64,000 nucleotides of DNA from Bdellovibrio sp. SKB1291214 (GCF_002209355.2 NZ_CP106855.1:1426001-1490000), one strand, 5' to 3'; shown: positions 44,893 to 55,455, counted from the stretch's first letter. Numbers and translations: made by a program. Notes: generated from the letters alone by a model not told the origin.

Positions 44893-44924
44893 GCACTTCC
44901 TATAAGAGTAGAGTGACCCTTAGT

Positions 44925-45980
<1,056 letters not shown>

Positions 45981-46013
45981 TCAAGAAAATTTCATTGTGT
46001 CATTTCGACTACA

Positions 46014-46042
46014 AGTCTAGGGAGATTGAAAAGCAGAGTCAA
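46014..46042 (-). promoter_or_regulatory. Sigma-70 promoter for mreB
   Basis: On the minus strand TTGACT (46042-46037), a 17-base spacer and TAGACT (46019-46014) lie about 45 bases before the mreB start. Confidence 0.6.
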
Positions 46043-46100
46043 TACTGATATTTAGGCCGCAAGTCGAGTAATCCTGACGCGGCCCAGAATGAGGACCTGT

Positions 46101-47735
46101 TTATAAGTGCTTCTTCCACTCCAGCTCACGCCCCATATACTCCGAAAGTGCGTGCTTCTCTTCGTGAATACGCTTGTCCGTCCAGCTCAATTTCTCTTGG
46201 AAAACCTGCACGATTTCGTCGAGATGCTTTAAGCCGTGATTGCGATCCGCAAGGAACAAGTGCACTCGACGAGAAAAGAAGTCACGCAAGTTCAGACACA
46301 TGGTGGAATCAATGGCTTGCGCCGCTTCGAGTTGCCAATAGGTGTACTTATAATCGTACTTCGTCAGAATCACCTCAGCTTCGCGACCGTATCTCTGCGC
46401 TAAGGCCGCGACATCTGCCACAGGGCGGCCGAATTCCTTGGCCCAAGCGTGAACCAAGACCTGTGCCTCGTGGAATGCGCTTTCTGTCGTGTATTCATTC
46501 AATGCCACTGCCGTATCTTTTTTCGCGAAACGACCGCGATCTTCCATAGGGAAACTGCGCAATGCATGGGAAACCGTTTGTTGGCACATCAAGCGGTAAG
46601 TCGTGTATTTACCTCCCGCGACGAAAGTAACACCGCGAGGATCATCAATAATCGTGTGCTCACGGCTGGTTTTTCCCTCTGTGGATGATCCATCGTTTAC
46701 CAAGGGACGAACCCCTGCATAACTAGAGATCACGTCGTGCGCTGTCAAATTCGCACCTGGGAAATAGTGAGATGTGATATCCAACAAATATTTAACGTCT
46801 TCCGGAGTCACCGTCACATTTTCTGGGGATTCTTTAAAATCCGTGTCAGTTGTGCCAATGATGATCATATCATGACGAGGAATACCGAAAACAATGCGAT
46901 CACCTTTTTCTGCACCCATCACCACCGCACTAGTTAGAGGCAGGCGATGTTGTGGCAAAGTTAAGTGAATGCCCTTTGTCGGACGAAGAATCTTTTTCCA
47001 ATCTTTGAAAAGCTTGTCCCCTAATTGATCTGTCCAAGGCCCTACCGAGCTGATCACATGACGACCGCGAATCATAAATTTATCTTTGGAAATCTGATCC
47101 TCACAATGAACAGCCGAAATTTTTCCGTCAGCGCCGAACTGTGCGCCTGTTGCAGTGACATAATTCGCTGCAACCATTCCCATTTCATTTGCGGAGCGCA
47201 AAGTTTCAAAAACTAAGCGATCATCATCCATGTATCCATCAGAATAAACGTATGCGCCCAAAAGATCTTTTTCACGAAGATCCGTCATGCGCTCCATGGA
47301 TTCTTTAGCATCCAAACGCTCGTGCATTTCTGGGGACTGAAACAAGGCTAAGATATCGTACAACCACATTCCCAGGCCCATCTTCAGCATGCCCACGCGG
47401 CTTTCCTTATATAGAGGGAGCATAAAGCGCAATGGATGCACTAAGTGCGGTGCCATTTCGAACAATTTATTTCTTTCGTTCAGGGCTTCATAAACCAGTT
47501 TGAAATCCATGTTTTCAAGATAGCGAATACCACCATGGACCATTTTGCTGGAGCGAGAAGACGTTCCAGAAGCAAAATCCCGAGATTCAACTAAGGCCAC
47601 GCTCATCCCGCGCGCGCAAGCATCGCGCGCGACACCAGCCCCGTTGATCCCACCACCGATGATGATCAGATCGAACTCTTGAGATTTCATTTTGGACAAA
47701 TTTTGAAGACGATTGACGTAGGAAAAATTCTTCAT
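46101..47735 (-). CDS. glpD: Aerobic glycerol-3-phosphate dehydrogenase
   Basis: This is 544 residues. The FAD-binding start DLIIIGGGINGAGVARDACARGMSVALVE is followed by SSRSSKMVHGGIRYLE, the GlpD signature. Later VTFVAGGKYTTYRLMCQQ is also conserved. GlpD oxidises glycerol-3-phosphate to DHAP at the inner membrane and feeds the quinone pool. It is the second gene after a GNAT-like gene (9 bases upstream). A GGCCGC/GCGGCC hairpin lies near 46054-46085 after it, without a T-run. Confidence 0.94.
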   Translation of the reverse strand: MKNFSYVNRLQNLSKMKSQEFDLIIIGGGINGAGVARDACARGMSVALVESRDFASGTSSRSSKMVHGGIRYLENMDFKLVYEALNERNKLFEMAPHLVHPLRFMLPLYKESRVGMLKMGLGMWLYDILALFQSPEMHERLDAKESMERMTDLREKDLLGAYVYSDGYMDDDRLVFETLRSANEMGMVAANYVTATGAQFGADGKISAVHCEDQISKDKFMIRGRHVISSVGPWTDQLGDKLFKDWKKILRPTKGIHLTLPQHRLPLTSAVVMGAEKGDRIVFGIPRHDMIIIGTTDTDFKESPENVTVTPEDVKYLLDITSHYFPGANLTAHDVISSYAGVRPLVNDGSSTEGKTSREHTIIDDPRGVTFVAGGKYTTYRLMCQQTVSHALRSFPMEDRGRFAKKDTAVALNEYTTESAFHEAQVLVHAWAKEFGRPVADVAALAQRYGREAEVILTKYDYKYTYWQLEAAQAIDSTMCLNLRDFFSRRVHLFLADRNHGLKHLDEIVQVFQEKLSWTDKRIHEEKHALSEYMGRELEWKKHL

Positions 47736-47744
47736 ACACTCATC

Positions 47745-48197
47745 CTATTTCGTAGTTTTCACCGCGATTGTGCCCGGTGCCCAATTCGCTGGTTTGAAGC
47801 TTTGAATTGAATTAGGAACTCCATTATCCGACGGGAAATAAACTCTTTGCAGATGTTTTTCACGGCCTAGCTTGTAAGCCAGCTCGCAAAGTTCATCACG
47901 AGCCTGCAATGTTTCAGACTGCACGTGCTCGACCCACAAAGTTTGTGTTTGGCCATCCAGGAACAACAAAGGTTGAGCGATGAAGTATCCGATCAATGCT
48001 TTTGTATCCACATCTTCCGCCAGGAAACTCCAGCCCAATGGAATGTAGTGATTAAGGGCTTCAATGCGATGCTTAGAGTTCCAAACGGCCATCATTCTTT
48101 CCATCTCGTCGGGATATTGTTCCGTCATTTTTTTATTTTCGAGATCGAGAATATTTTGTAGATCGTCAATTTGGATAACGCGAAAGAACAGACTCAT
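47745..48197 (-). CDS. GNAT-like acyltransferase (tentative)
   Basis: This is 150 residues. RVIQIDDLQNILDLENKK is a typical GNAT N-terminus, SFLAEDVDTKALIGYFIAQPLLFLDGQ resembles its central strands, and ARDELCELAYKLGREKHLQRVYFPSDNG matches the later helix-strand region. The acetyl-CoA-binding R/QxxGxG/A motif is not clear, so catalytic function is uncertain. It lies 9 bases upstream of glpD and diverges from the HAD gene. Confidence 0.55.
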   Translation of the reverse strand: MSLFFRVIQIDDLQNILDLENKKMTEQYPDEMERMMAVWNSKHRIEALNHYIPLGWSFLAEDVDTKALIGYFIAQPLLFLDGQTQTLWVEHVQSETLQARDELCELAYKLGREKHLQRVYFPSDNGVPNSIQSFKPANWAPGTIAVKTTK

Positions 48198-48247
48198 GGA
48201 CCCAGCTCCCTTGTCATTTGAACGTATCTATTTCATACTAAGACCCG

Positions 48248-48991
48248 ATGAAATACAAAGATTATTCCTCTGACGTTTGGGCCACGATTAACAACACACT
48301 TGACCAAGTTTCTCGACAACAGGACCAGCCGATCGCCGCATTCGATGCGGATGGGACTTTGTGGGATATCGATTTGGGCGAAACTTTCTTTCACTACCAA
48401 ATCGACAGAAAACTTGTAGCGCTTCCTGCCTCACCGTTTGAGCATTATGAAAACATGAAGGCGCAAGATCCTCGCAAAGCTTACCTATGGCTTGCGCAAA
48501 TTTGCCAGGGTAAATCCCTAGCGGAAGTTCAAGATTGGGCAAAAGCCGCAGTCAAAGCTGCGGCACCAATCCCTGTTTTTAACGAGCAGAAAAAATTAAT
48601 CCAGCTTCTCTTGTCAAAAGGCGTAAAAGTTTACGTCATCACAGCATCTGTTAAATGGGCAGTCGAAGGTGGAGCTGATCTTGTCGGACTTAGCCATGAC
48701 AATATCATCGGTGTGGAAACAGAAGTTCAGGACGGAATTATCACAGACAAACAAAAAGGCGTCATCACTTACCGCCAAGGCAAAGTCGAGGCTTTGCTCC
48801 AAAAAACCGGCGGTAAGCTTCCGTTCCTAGCGAGTGGAAACACAATGGGTGACTTTAATTTGCTTGAAAGCGCCACCCATCTGCGATTGGCGATAAGTGC
48901 GGCTTCCCGCGACGATAAGATCTTTAAAACTGAAAAAGAGCTAGCCGACCATGCTGACCAAAATGGATGGCTGCACCACAGGTTTATTTAA
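48248..48991 (+). CDS. HAD-superfamily phosphatase (SerB/HAD-IB-like)
   Basis: This is 247 residues. Motif I is FDADGTLWD near residue 31, where the first Asp is the nucleophile. Motif II is [13 protein letters not shown] (Thr/Ser), the Lys lies in YRQGKVEAL, and motif IV is [15 protein letters not shown]. This order fits HAD-IB phosphatases such as phosphoserine phosphatase. The substrate is not known. The YaiI gene starts 1 base after its stop, so the two form an operon. Confidence 0.88.
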   Translation: MKYKDYSSDVWATINNTLDQVSRQQDQPIAAFDADGTLWDIDLGETFFHYQIDRKLVALPASPFEHYENMKAQDPRKAYLWLAQICQGKSLAEVQDWAKAAVKAAAPIPVFNEQKKLIQLLLSKGVKVYVITASVKWAVEGGADLVGLSHDNIIGVETEVQDGIITDKQKGVITYRQGKVEALLQKTGGKLPFLASGNTMGDFNLLESATHLRLAISAASRDDKIFKTEKELADHADQNGWLHHRFI

Positions 48992-48992
48992 G

Positions 48993-49442
48993 ATGTTAGA
49001 TATATATATCGATGCAGATGGCTGTCCGGTTAAGGAAGAAACTTATAAAGTGGCTGAGCGCTATCAGCTAAAAGTTTTCGTCGTTGCTAATAAGTATTTA
49101 AATGTACCTCAAGATCTGCGCGTGCAAATGATTGTCGCCTCTTCTGATTTCGATGCTGCTGACGACTGGATCGTCGAGCACACGCAAAAAGGTGACATCG
49201 TAATTACCGCTGACATTTTACTAGCCGAACGATGCGTGAAAAAACAAGTTCGCGCGATTGGGACAAAAGGCATTGAATTCACAGAAGACAGCATTGGCTC
49301 TGCCGTCGCGACACGAGAACTCATGCAGAATCTTAGACACATGGGTGAAGTCCGAGGCGGTCCAGCACCGATGGATAAAAAAGATCGCTCTAAATTTCTA
49401 AGTACCCTCGATCAGGTAATCCAACAACTCAAGCGCTGCTAA
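48993..49442 (+). CDS. yaiI: YaiI/YqxD-family (UPF0178) protein
   Basis: This is 149 residues. It starts [23 protein letters not shown], then [40 protein letters not shown] and [16 protein letters not shown], the full UPF0178 pattern related to PIN-like nucleases. Activity is unproven. The start is ATG 48993, just after the HAD stop; an upstream reading at 48951 overlaps that gene and lacks support. Confidence 0.93.
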   Translation: MLDIYIDADGCPVKEETYKVAERYQLKVFVVANKYLNVPQDLRVQMIVASSDFDAADDWIVEHTQKGDIVITADILLAERCVKKQVRAIGTKGIEFTEDSIGSAVATRELMQNLRHMGEVRGGPAPMDKKDRSKFLSTLDQVIQQLKRC

Positions 49443-49443
49443 A

Positions 49444-49476
49444 TAAAAAGCCCCGGTTCATCACCAGGGCTTTTCA
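49444..49476. terminator. Bidirectional intrinsic terminator
   Basis: AAAAGCCCCGGT pairs with ACCAGGGCTTTT around TCATC with one mismatch. It lies between yaiI and the converging aminopeptidase gene. Confidence 0.78.
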
Positions 49477-49509
49477 AACTTGTCGCATTCCCTCAAGGTA
49501 TAAATTACC

Positions 49510-50829
49510 TTAGTTTTTCCCGACTACTTTTTCGATATCAGAAATTTCTTTTGGAACGGATGTCGTCATGTTCTCTACGCCATTTGAAGTGACGCGAACG
49601 TTGTCCTCGATACGAATACCGATACCGCGATATTTTTGAGGCGCAGACGTATCGTCAGCAGGGATATAAAGACCCGGTTCGATGGTGAAGCACATGTTCG
49701 CTTCGATAGGACGTGGCTCGCCTTTTTTAAAGTACAAACCAGCATCATGCACATCAAGACCCAACCAGTGACCGATACCGTGGGGATAGTATTTCTTTTG
49801 CGCCAAGGCTTGGATCAAATCGTCTTTGCGACCCGACAACAAACCAAGCTCAAGCATCGCATCCGTTAGCATCGAAGTACCCATATCGTGCAATTCTTTG
49901 AACACGATTCCTGGTTTTACGAAATCAACGATCGCCTTTTGAACCTTCAAAACAGCTTCGTACACGCGGCCTTGCTCATCAGTGAACTTACCGTTTACTG
50001 GATAAGTTCTTGTGATATCACCCGTGTAGTAGTTGTACTCGGCACCAGCATCAATCAACAACAGATCGCCATCTTTACAAACCTGGTCGTTAAAGTTGTA
50101 GTGAAGAGTTGTTGCTGCATTACCAGAAGCTACGATGAAACCGTAACCTTCACGAGCAGAGTCTCTCATGTAAAAGTTATGAGCCAACACACCTTGTACT
50201 TGGCGCTCAGTCACACCGGGGCGAGTAAAGCGCATCGCCGCCAAATGAGCTTGAGCAGAGATTTCGCAAGCCTCGCGAAGTTGAGTCAATTCGTACTCTG
50301 ACTTCACTAAACGCATTTCACCGATCAAAGTGTCAGCGTCGTGCACAGAAAGCAAACCATAGCCTGTGCGACCACGCATTTGTTTTACTGTGTTCAGCAC
50401 ATGTTCCATCTTTTCATCGACTTCTTTGTTTTTGAACTGGCGATAGTAAATGGAATCAACAGCTGACAACAATTGCGGAGCTACTTTTTCAAACTCATCA
50501 ATTGGATAGCATTTGTCGATTTTAAATTCTTGCTCACAGCCTTCAGGGCCGTAGCGGAATCCATCCCAAGTTTCTCGTTCGCGGTCACGACGACGCACGA
50601 ACATTACACTCTCTGGAGTTTGACCAGGACGAACGATCAAGATCGATTCTGGTTCTTCCCAACCCGTTAGGTAGAACATGTTAGAGTCTTGGCGATACGG
50701 GAAATGCACGTCGTGATTGCGGATCAACTCGGGATGAGAAGCAACCACCAACGCAGAACCTGGGATTTGTTGACCCAGTTTCTTTCTTCTTTCAGCAAAA
50801 ATGTTCATATCAAAAGTTGGTTTTCTCAT
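49510..50829 (-). CDS. pepP: Xaa-Pro aminopeptidase (PepP/M24B)
   Basis: This is 439 residues, typical of PepP. The N-terminal domain has HFPYRQDSNMFYLTGWEEPESIL. The catalytic pita-bread domain has LLIDAGAEYNYYTGDITRTYPVNG with two metal-binding Asp residues, YPHGIGHWLGLDVHDAG with a His, and CFTIEPGLYI and GIGIRIEDNV with Glu ligands. It removes N-terminal residues before proline. AGGAG precedes ATG 50829. The patatin-like gene lies 15 bases upstream on the same strand. Confidence 0.95.
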   Translation of the reverse strand: MRKPTFDMNIFAERRKKLGQQIPGSALVVASHPELIRNHDVHFPYRQDSNMFYLTGWEEPESILIVRPGQTPESVMFVRRRDRERETWDGFRYGPEGCEQEFKIDKCYPIDEFEKVAPQLLSAVDSIYYRQFKNKEVDEKMEHVLNTVKQMRGRTGYGLLSVHDADTLIGEMRLVKSEYELTQLREACEISAQAHLAAMRFTRPGVTERQVQGVLAHNFYMRDSAREGYGFIVASGNAATTLHYNFNDQVCKDGDLLLIDAGAEYNYYTGDITRTYPVNGKFTDEQGRVYEAVLKVQKAIVDFVKPGIVFKELHDMGTSMLTDAMLELGLLSGRKDDLIQALAQKKYYPHGIGHWLGLDVHDAGLYFKKGEPRPIEANMCFTIEPGLYIPADDTSAPQKYRGIGIRIEDNVRVTSNGVENMTTSVPKEISDIEKVVGKN

Positions 50830-50844
50830 TCCGGTCTCCTGAAC

Positions 50845-51852
50845 TTAAAGTCCCCATTTACGTGTCAAAGTTTTCAATTGGCGATTTGCAGAGTCAGCGC
50901 CTTTGTTCATGATTTCACGACGCTTATCGAAGTCCATAATACCATAGTCACCTGTGTCCAAGGTAATAACAGTATCAACTCCTGCAAAAGGCTTATTATA
51001 CAGACCTGCGATCTCACTCCATAATACGTTGTCAGTGGCAGCAGAATCCAAAGTGAACGGCTTGTTCCCGCCTGGAGCCTGAAGCACATTTACAAGAACG
51101 ACGAAGTTTGCGCCTTTTTGGCGCAGATAACGGGCCAAGCCCGAAATTTCGCGGATGCCGGCTACGTTACCTTGGAAGGGTTTAAAGAACGGAGGATACG
51201 CCATACACATGGATAGCAATTGCTCCATGCCCCCGCGATTCATCATCAATGTTTGATTCTTTTTTAGATTGTAGGAAGGACATGCGAAGGGAATGCGGAA
51301 ATCATCAGCCTTTTGATTTTTAAAAGCTGTGTTATAGAAATCCTTCATCACCGAAATATCGCCGTTCTTGTTAACATTTCCTAGCAAAGATTTTTTGATG
51401 ATTTCTTCATCTTTAAGTTTAAACATTTGCCATTCAACGTCGTTGGCTTGTTCGCGATTCGCGTAAAGTGCTGCCATTGGAGAGGCGAACTCGACGCCAC
51501 CGATCGCGTATACCGGAACTTTGGCACGAGTGATTTCGTGCAAGAAACCAATGTGTGCGTAAGTCTTAGCTCCACCTCCCCCTAAGATAAAAGCAATCTT
51601 AGGCATCGCCGGAATCACTGGAGTTGGAAGTGGTGCTGGTGGTGGTTCCTCAACTTGCATATCAGGTTGATATGGTGTTGAAGGTTCTTCAGCTTGACGA
51701 GGCGAAGAAGGATACGTGGTCGCCGTCTTTGATGGTGTCGAAGGTTTCGTACCGGTACGAATATCTTCACGGGTTTTCAAAGATTGACAGCCCGCCAAGA
51801 AAATCAAACTCATTAGTAGGCTAGTGTTTTTTCGCGAAAACAAAAAACTCAT
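50845..51852 (-). CDS. Patatin-like lipoprotein with replaced catalytic serine
   Basis: This is 335 residues with lipobox FLAGC (Cys22) and a Pro-rich linker to about residue 82. The patatin oxyanion loop appears as GGGGAKTYAHIG (91-102). The nucleophile elbow, GxSxG in active patatins, aligns with GVEFA (119-123), so the catalytic Ser is Glu121; the DGG dyad motif is not evident either. It is likely a non-enzymatic or altered envelope patatin homologue. The start ATG 51852 lies inside the 3' end of tlyA (32-base overlap). Confidence 0.72.
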   Translation of the reverse strand: MSFLFSRKNTSLLMSLIFLAGCQSLKTREDIRTGTKPSTPSKTATTYPSSPRQAEEPSTPYQPDMQVEEPPPAPLPTPVIPAMPKIAFILGGGGAKTYAHIGFLHEITRAKVPVYAIGGVEFASPMAALYANREQANDVEWQMFKLKDEEIIKKSLLGNVNKNGDISVMKDFYNTAFKNQKADDFRIPFACPSYNLKKNQTLMMNRGGMEQLLSMCMAYPPFFKPFQGNVAGIREISGLARYLRQKGANFVVLVNVLQAPGGNKPFTLDSAATDNVLWSEIAGLYNKPFAGVDTVITLDTGDYGIMDFDKRREIMNKGADSANRQLKTLTRKWGL

Positions 51853-52597
51853 GATTGCCGTCCTTTCCCTCAATGGAAGAAGCAAAATAGTCCTTTACCT
51901 CAAAACCGCAATTTCTTAGACAGGTTTTGATTTTCTCTTCGACTTTCAAATACAACGAAGAGTCTTTGACAATACCACCCTTTGAGAGCCCGTCAACGCC
52001 GACCTCAAACTGTGGCTTTACAAGGCTTAACAACTGGCCCGATGGTTTCAAAAAACGCCCGAGTTCCGGCAAAATCATTTCAATCGATATAAAGGACACG
52101 TCCATTACGATCAAATCAAAGCCCTCTTTCGGAGTAGCCTCGACAACGGATGCCTCTTGCGAAAGGGCCCGGGCATTAATGCCTTCAATGACCTTCAATT
52201 TAGAATTATTCACAAGTGACGAGCTGACTTGGCCATGCCCCACATCCACACCCAACACGAATCGGGCACCGGATTGAAGGGCACAGTCTGTAAAGCCCCC
52301 CGTAGAAATCCCCACATCCAAAACATCAAAGTTCTGAATTTGAAGTCCCACATGTTTTAAGGCACCTTCTAGCTTAAGTCCTCCGCGAGAGACAAAGCGA
52401 TTAGCTGGCCCTTGATCCACGGAAATATGATTTTCCATTTCGGCCGTCACGGCGATGTTGGATTTCTTAAGAATTTGCTTCTGGCCAATCTTATCAAGGA
52501 AAACTTGGCCCGCCTCAATCAGCTCTTGGGCATGTGTACGAGACTGGGCTAAACCCTTTTCAAACACATAAATATCCAAGCGTTTTTTATCAGCCAT
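51821..52597 (-). CDS. tlyA: TlyA-family rRNA methyltransferase
   Basis: This is 258 residues. An N-terminal S4 RNA-binding domain (KRLDIYVFEKGLAQSRTHAQELIEAGQVFLDK) leads into a Rossmann methyltransferase with VLDVGISTGGFTDCALQSGA, the TlyA SAM-binding motif, and LIVMDVSFISIEMILPEL. TlyA 2'-O-methylates rRNA nucleotides; some homologues are called haemolysins. It is next to ispA, xseB and xseA, a widespread neighbourhood. It overlaps the patatin-like gene by 32 bases. Confidence 0.93.
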   Translation of the reverse strand: MADKKRLDIYVFEKGLAQSRTHAQELIEAGQVFLDKIGQKQILKKSNIAVTAEMENHISVDQGPANRFVSRGGLKLEGALKHVGLQIQNFDVLDVGISTGGFTDCALQSGARFVLGVDVGHGQVSSSLVNNSKLKVIEGINARALSQEASVVEATPKEGFDLIVMDVSFISIEMILPELGRFLKPSGQLLSLVKPQFEVGVDGLSKGGIVKDSSLYLKVEEKIKTCLRNCGFEVKDYFASSIEGKDGNHEFFVFAKKH

Positions 52598-52614
52598 ATT
52601 CCCCGATTTAATTC

Positions 52615-53484
52615 CTAATGTTTTCGTGAGATATTAAAACTTACCAAATACTCAAGCATCGCTGCATCCGCAGAAACCTTGTGTAATTCAGCCATCGTGT
52701 TCTTACTGATTTGTTCTAGATATTTTTTAGTTTCTTCAAGGCCAATAATGCCTGTGAAGCTGCGAACGTCTTGATCTTTTTCCCCGTGATCCAACACATC
52801 GTCGGCCACTTGAAAAGCAACACCTAACCCCTCGCCAAATTTCTTTAATGCTTCAATTTCTTGAACCTTAGCGCCCGCGATGATTGCCGCACCTTCAACC
52901 GCCACACGAATTAAAGCACCTGTTTTTAGCAAGTGGAGGTGAGTGAGTTCTTGCTGGGAAAGCTGTTTTTCCCCCGCGCGAAGGTCGATGGCTTGACCAC
53001 CTACCATTCCGCGAATACCGGCTGCTTCAGACAAAAGCTGAACCAGGCGTCCCACCAAAAATCCGTTTTCAGAATAATTTTTTGCGATAATTAAAAAAGC
53101 TTCAGTTAAAAGAGCATCACCAGCAAGCAATGCAAAGTCTTCACCGAAAACTTTGTGATTCGTGGGTTTCCCACGGCGCATATCATCGTTATCCATGCAC
53201 GGAAGATCATCATGGATTAAAGAGTATGTGTGAATCATCTCGACCGCGGCTGCAAAGGGTAGAACCTTTTCGGCAGAGGCACCTAACATCTCGGCAATAA
53301 GAACTGACAGAACAGGGCGAAAACGTTTTCCGCCGTTCGTGGCAGAATAAAGCATGGATTTACGAAGCTCAGCGATAGCAGGTCCTTGAGGCAACTCCAT
53401 ATCAGACAAATACTTCTCCACAAACCGATTCACAGTTTGCACCTTCAAGGCCATTTCTTGCTCAAGCTGAATCGCTAAATCCAA
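52615..53484 (-). CDS. ispA: Polyprenyl (farnesyl/geranyl) diphosphate synthase
   Basis: This is 289 residues. The first Asp-rich motif is DDLPCMDNDDMRRGKPTNHKVFGE and the second is DDVLD near residue 218, with GKRFRPVL before them. This is the class that makes farnesyl diphosphate for quinone and undecaprenyl lipid precursors. Product length cannot be set from sequence alone. It lies 5 bases after xseB, in the conserved xseB-ispA order. Confidence 0.94.
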   Translation of the reverse strand: MDLAIQLEQEMALKVQTVNRFVEKYLSDMELPQGPAIAELRKSMLYSATNGGKRFRPVLSVLIAEMLGASAEKVLPFAAAVEMIHTYSLIHDDLPCMDNDDMRRGKPTNHKVFGEDFALLAGDALLTEAFLIIAKNYSENGFLVGRLVQLLSEAAGIRGMVGGQAIDLRAGEKQLSQQELTHLHLLKTGALIRVAVEGAAIIAGAKVQEIEALKKFGEGLGVAFQVADDVLDHGEKDQDVRSFTGIIGLEETKKYLEQISKNTMAELHKVSADAAMLEYLVSFNISRKH

Positions 53485-53489
53485 AACGA

Positions 53490-53711
53490 CTACTCCTCTG
53501 GAGTGAAATCAGTTGTAACTGGTTTTCCGTCAGCACCGACAGACATCAAAAGTTTTACTTTTGTTTCCGCTTCAGAAAGACGCTGATGACATTCACGAGA
53601 AAGCTTAACGCCCTCTTCAAAAAGCTTTAAGGAATCTTCCAACGCCAAATCGCCTTTTTCCATTTTTTGAACGATCTCTTCAAGACGTCCCAGTTTCTTT
53701 TCGAAATCCAT
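53490..53711 (-). CDS. xseB: Exonuclease VII small subunit
   Basis: This is 73 residues, the normal length. FEKKLGRLEEIVQKMEKGDLALEDSLKLFEEGVKLSRECHQRLSEAE is the complete XseB helical core. XseB pairs with XseA to degrade single-stranded DNA. Its start overlaps the xseA stop by 1 base, and it ends 5 bases before ispA. Confidence 0.96.
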   Translation of the reverse strand: MDFEKKLGRLEEIVQKMEKGDLALEDSLKLFEEGVKLSRECHQRLSEAETKVKLLMSVGADGKPVTTDFTPEE

Positions 53712-55117
53712 TATTCCTCCTTCACGCCACTAACAGTGGCCGTGAGTGAACCCTGTGCCAAACGAATATCAATGCTATCCCCGGCTTTAACTTGGTTTGC
53801 TGATTTAATAACTTTTGAATCTTTAGTTACGATTGAGTATCCCCGGTCCACGACTCTCAAAGGACTCATGCTATCTAGCATTGCCATCATACGATCCATG
53901 CGAGACTTTTTGCGCTCTAATGAAAACAGTAATGCTTTCTCTGAACGTTGTGCCAAGAATGTTAATTCCTTTTTACGGCGATCAATTAGGTTTTGTGGTG
54001 TACCCAATTTTTGGGTCATCAATTCTACACGGTGTTGCTTTTGACCGATCGAACGGTTCATCGCTAACTCTAGACGTGTCAGCAAATCATCATTGCGAAG
54101 TTCTAAATCTTGTAAGCGACGTTTGGGATCAACCAAGCGTTTAGAAAGGCCCAACGCTTTTTCACGCAAGAACTTCATCTTTCTATCGAAAGATAATTTC
54201 AACATACGTTCAAGCGATGTCACTTTATTCACTAGCTCCGCAGAACTTTTAGCAACTAGCTCTGCTGCCGCTGACGGAGTTGGCGCACGTAAGTCCGCCA
54301 CAAAGTCTGCAATTGTAAAATCAATTTCGTGGCCAACAGCCGAAATGACAGGAATTGGACTGGCTGCGATCAAGCGAGCCAAGCCCTCGTCGTTAAAGCA
54401 CCACATATCTTCAATAGAACCGCCGCCACGACCCACAATAACTGCGTCGACATCAGGCAGTGCTACCGCCTTTTTAAAGGCTTCACGCAACTGCGGAGCC
54501 GCAGCCTCGCCCTGAACGATTGTGGGGACGATTGTTACTTGAATAGACTTTGCACGACGAGAAAGCACGTTCAAAATATCGCGAATCGCAGCACCTGTTG
54601 GTGAAGTCACAATTGCGATATGTCTTGGAAAAGTTGGAATAGGTCTTTTTTTAGCAGAGTCGAACAAACCCTCAGCACGAAGTTTATGCTTAAGTTGCTC
54701 GAACGCCTTTTGCAAAGCACCCGCGCCCACCGGCTCCATCATATCAACCATCAACTGATAGTTGCCCCGAGGCTCGTACACGGTCACACGACCACGAACC
54801 ATCACTTCCATACCGTCAGTCGGTTTGAACTTGAGGCGTGCGTTATTACCGCGGAACATAACCGCCGTGATCTGTGATTTTGAATCTTTAACACTGAAAT
54901 AGAAATGTCCCGAAGTGTGAGCTTTGAAATTTGAAAGCTCCCCACGCACCCATACCATCCCCATTTGACCTTCGATCAACTGCTTGATTTGGACATTTAG
55001 TTGCTCAACAGAAAGCACCACGGGCTCATTGGATTTAACAGGCGCAGAAGCCGCATCCAACGTAAGTTGCGCGTAGTTTTCAGTCTTGCGAAGGGGCTGA
55101 TTTGGAGAGTCGGACAT
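53711..55117 (-). CDS. xseA: Exonuclease VII large subunit
   Basis: This is 468 residues. The N-terminal OB fold contains GMVWVRGELSNFKAHTSGHFYFSVKD. The catalytic domain has PRHIAIVTSPTGAAIRDILNVLSRR, VDAVIVGRGGGSIEDMWCFND and VISAVGHEIDFTIADFVADLRAPTPSAAAEL, the standard XseA blocks. A long coiled-coil follows. It starts near 55117 and is the first gene of the xseA-xseB-ispA cluster. Confidence 0.97.
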   Translation of the reverse strand: MSDSPNQPLRKTENYAQLTLDAASAPVKSNEPVVLSVEQLNVQIKQLIEGQMGMVWVRGELSNFKAHTSGHFYFSVKDSKSQITAVMFRGNNARLKFKPTDGMEVMVRGRVTVYEPRGNYQLMVDMMEPVGAGALQKAFEQLKHKLRAEGLFDSAKKRPIPTFPRHIAIVTSPTGAAIRDILNVLSRRAKSIQVTIVPTIVQGEAAAPQLREAFKKAVALPDVDAVIVGRGGGSIEDMWCFNDEGLARLIAASPIPVISAVGHEIDFTIADFVADLRAPTPSAAAELVAKSSAELVNKVTSLERMLKLSFDRKMKFLREKALGLSKRLVDPKRRLQDLELRNDDLLTRLELAMNRSIGQKQHRVELMTQKLGTPQNLIDRRKKELTFLAQRSEKALLFSLERKKSRMDRMMAMLDSMSPLRVVDRGYSIVTKDSKVIKSANQVKAGDSIDIRLAQGSLTATVSGVKEE

Positions 55118-55157
55118 GGGGTGGAAAGTTAATCCCAGCCCCCGGAGGAGTCAATAC

Positions 55158-55376
55158 TCAGAGCGACGAGTACCAGACATTTTGCGCGGCCCAAAGACCG
55201 CCAACGAAGAAACACACCCAACCCAAATTTTTGTGCTTCATAAGGTTGTGAAACGCTTCACCCATGCGCTCTTCACCGATCTTTACTAAGGCCGGATTTT
55301 CCAGCACAAACACCATGAGGAGTCCATAGAAAAAAACCACGAAGGGAAAAATAAAATCCAATTTTTGAGGTGTCAT
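55158..55376 (-). CDS. Small two-helix membrane protein
   Basis: This is about 72 residues. A hydrophobic helix near 9-27 (FIFPFVVFFYGLLMVFVL) and another near 52-68 (LGWVCFFVGGLWAAQNVW) flank a charged middle (LVKIGEERMGEAFHNLMKHK). No family is recognised. The start is taken as ATG 55376. It lies between the xseA start and the 6S RNA promoter on the other strand. Confidence 0.55.
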   Translation of the reverse strand: MTPQKLDFIFPFVVFFYGLLMVFVLENPALVKIGEERMGEAFHNLMKHKNLGWVCFFVGGLWAAQNVWYSSL

Positions 55377-55421
55377 ATGCAATATATCGGAGGCTTACGG
55401 AAAAGTTAGAGTCCGGTTCGA

Positions 55422-55449
55422 TTGACGAAACTATACTTCCTGCTAGAAT
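55422..55449 (+). promoter_or_regulatory. Sigma-70 promoter for 6S RNA
   Basis: TTGACG (55422-55427), a 16-base spacer and TAGAAT (55444-55449) lie immediately before the RNA. Transcription would begin near 55456. Confidence 0.65.
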
Positions 55450-55455
55450 AGTCTT

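Noticed and set aside
46054-46085. GGCCGC/GCGGCC hairpin as glpD terminator
   Set aside because: It has no T-run on the minus strand, so it was mentioned but not listed as a terminator.
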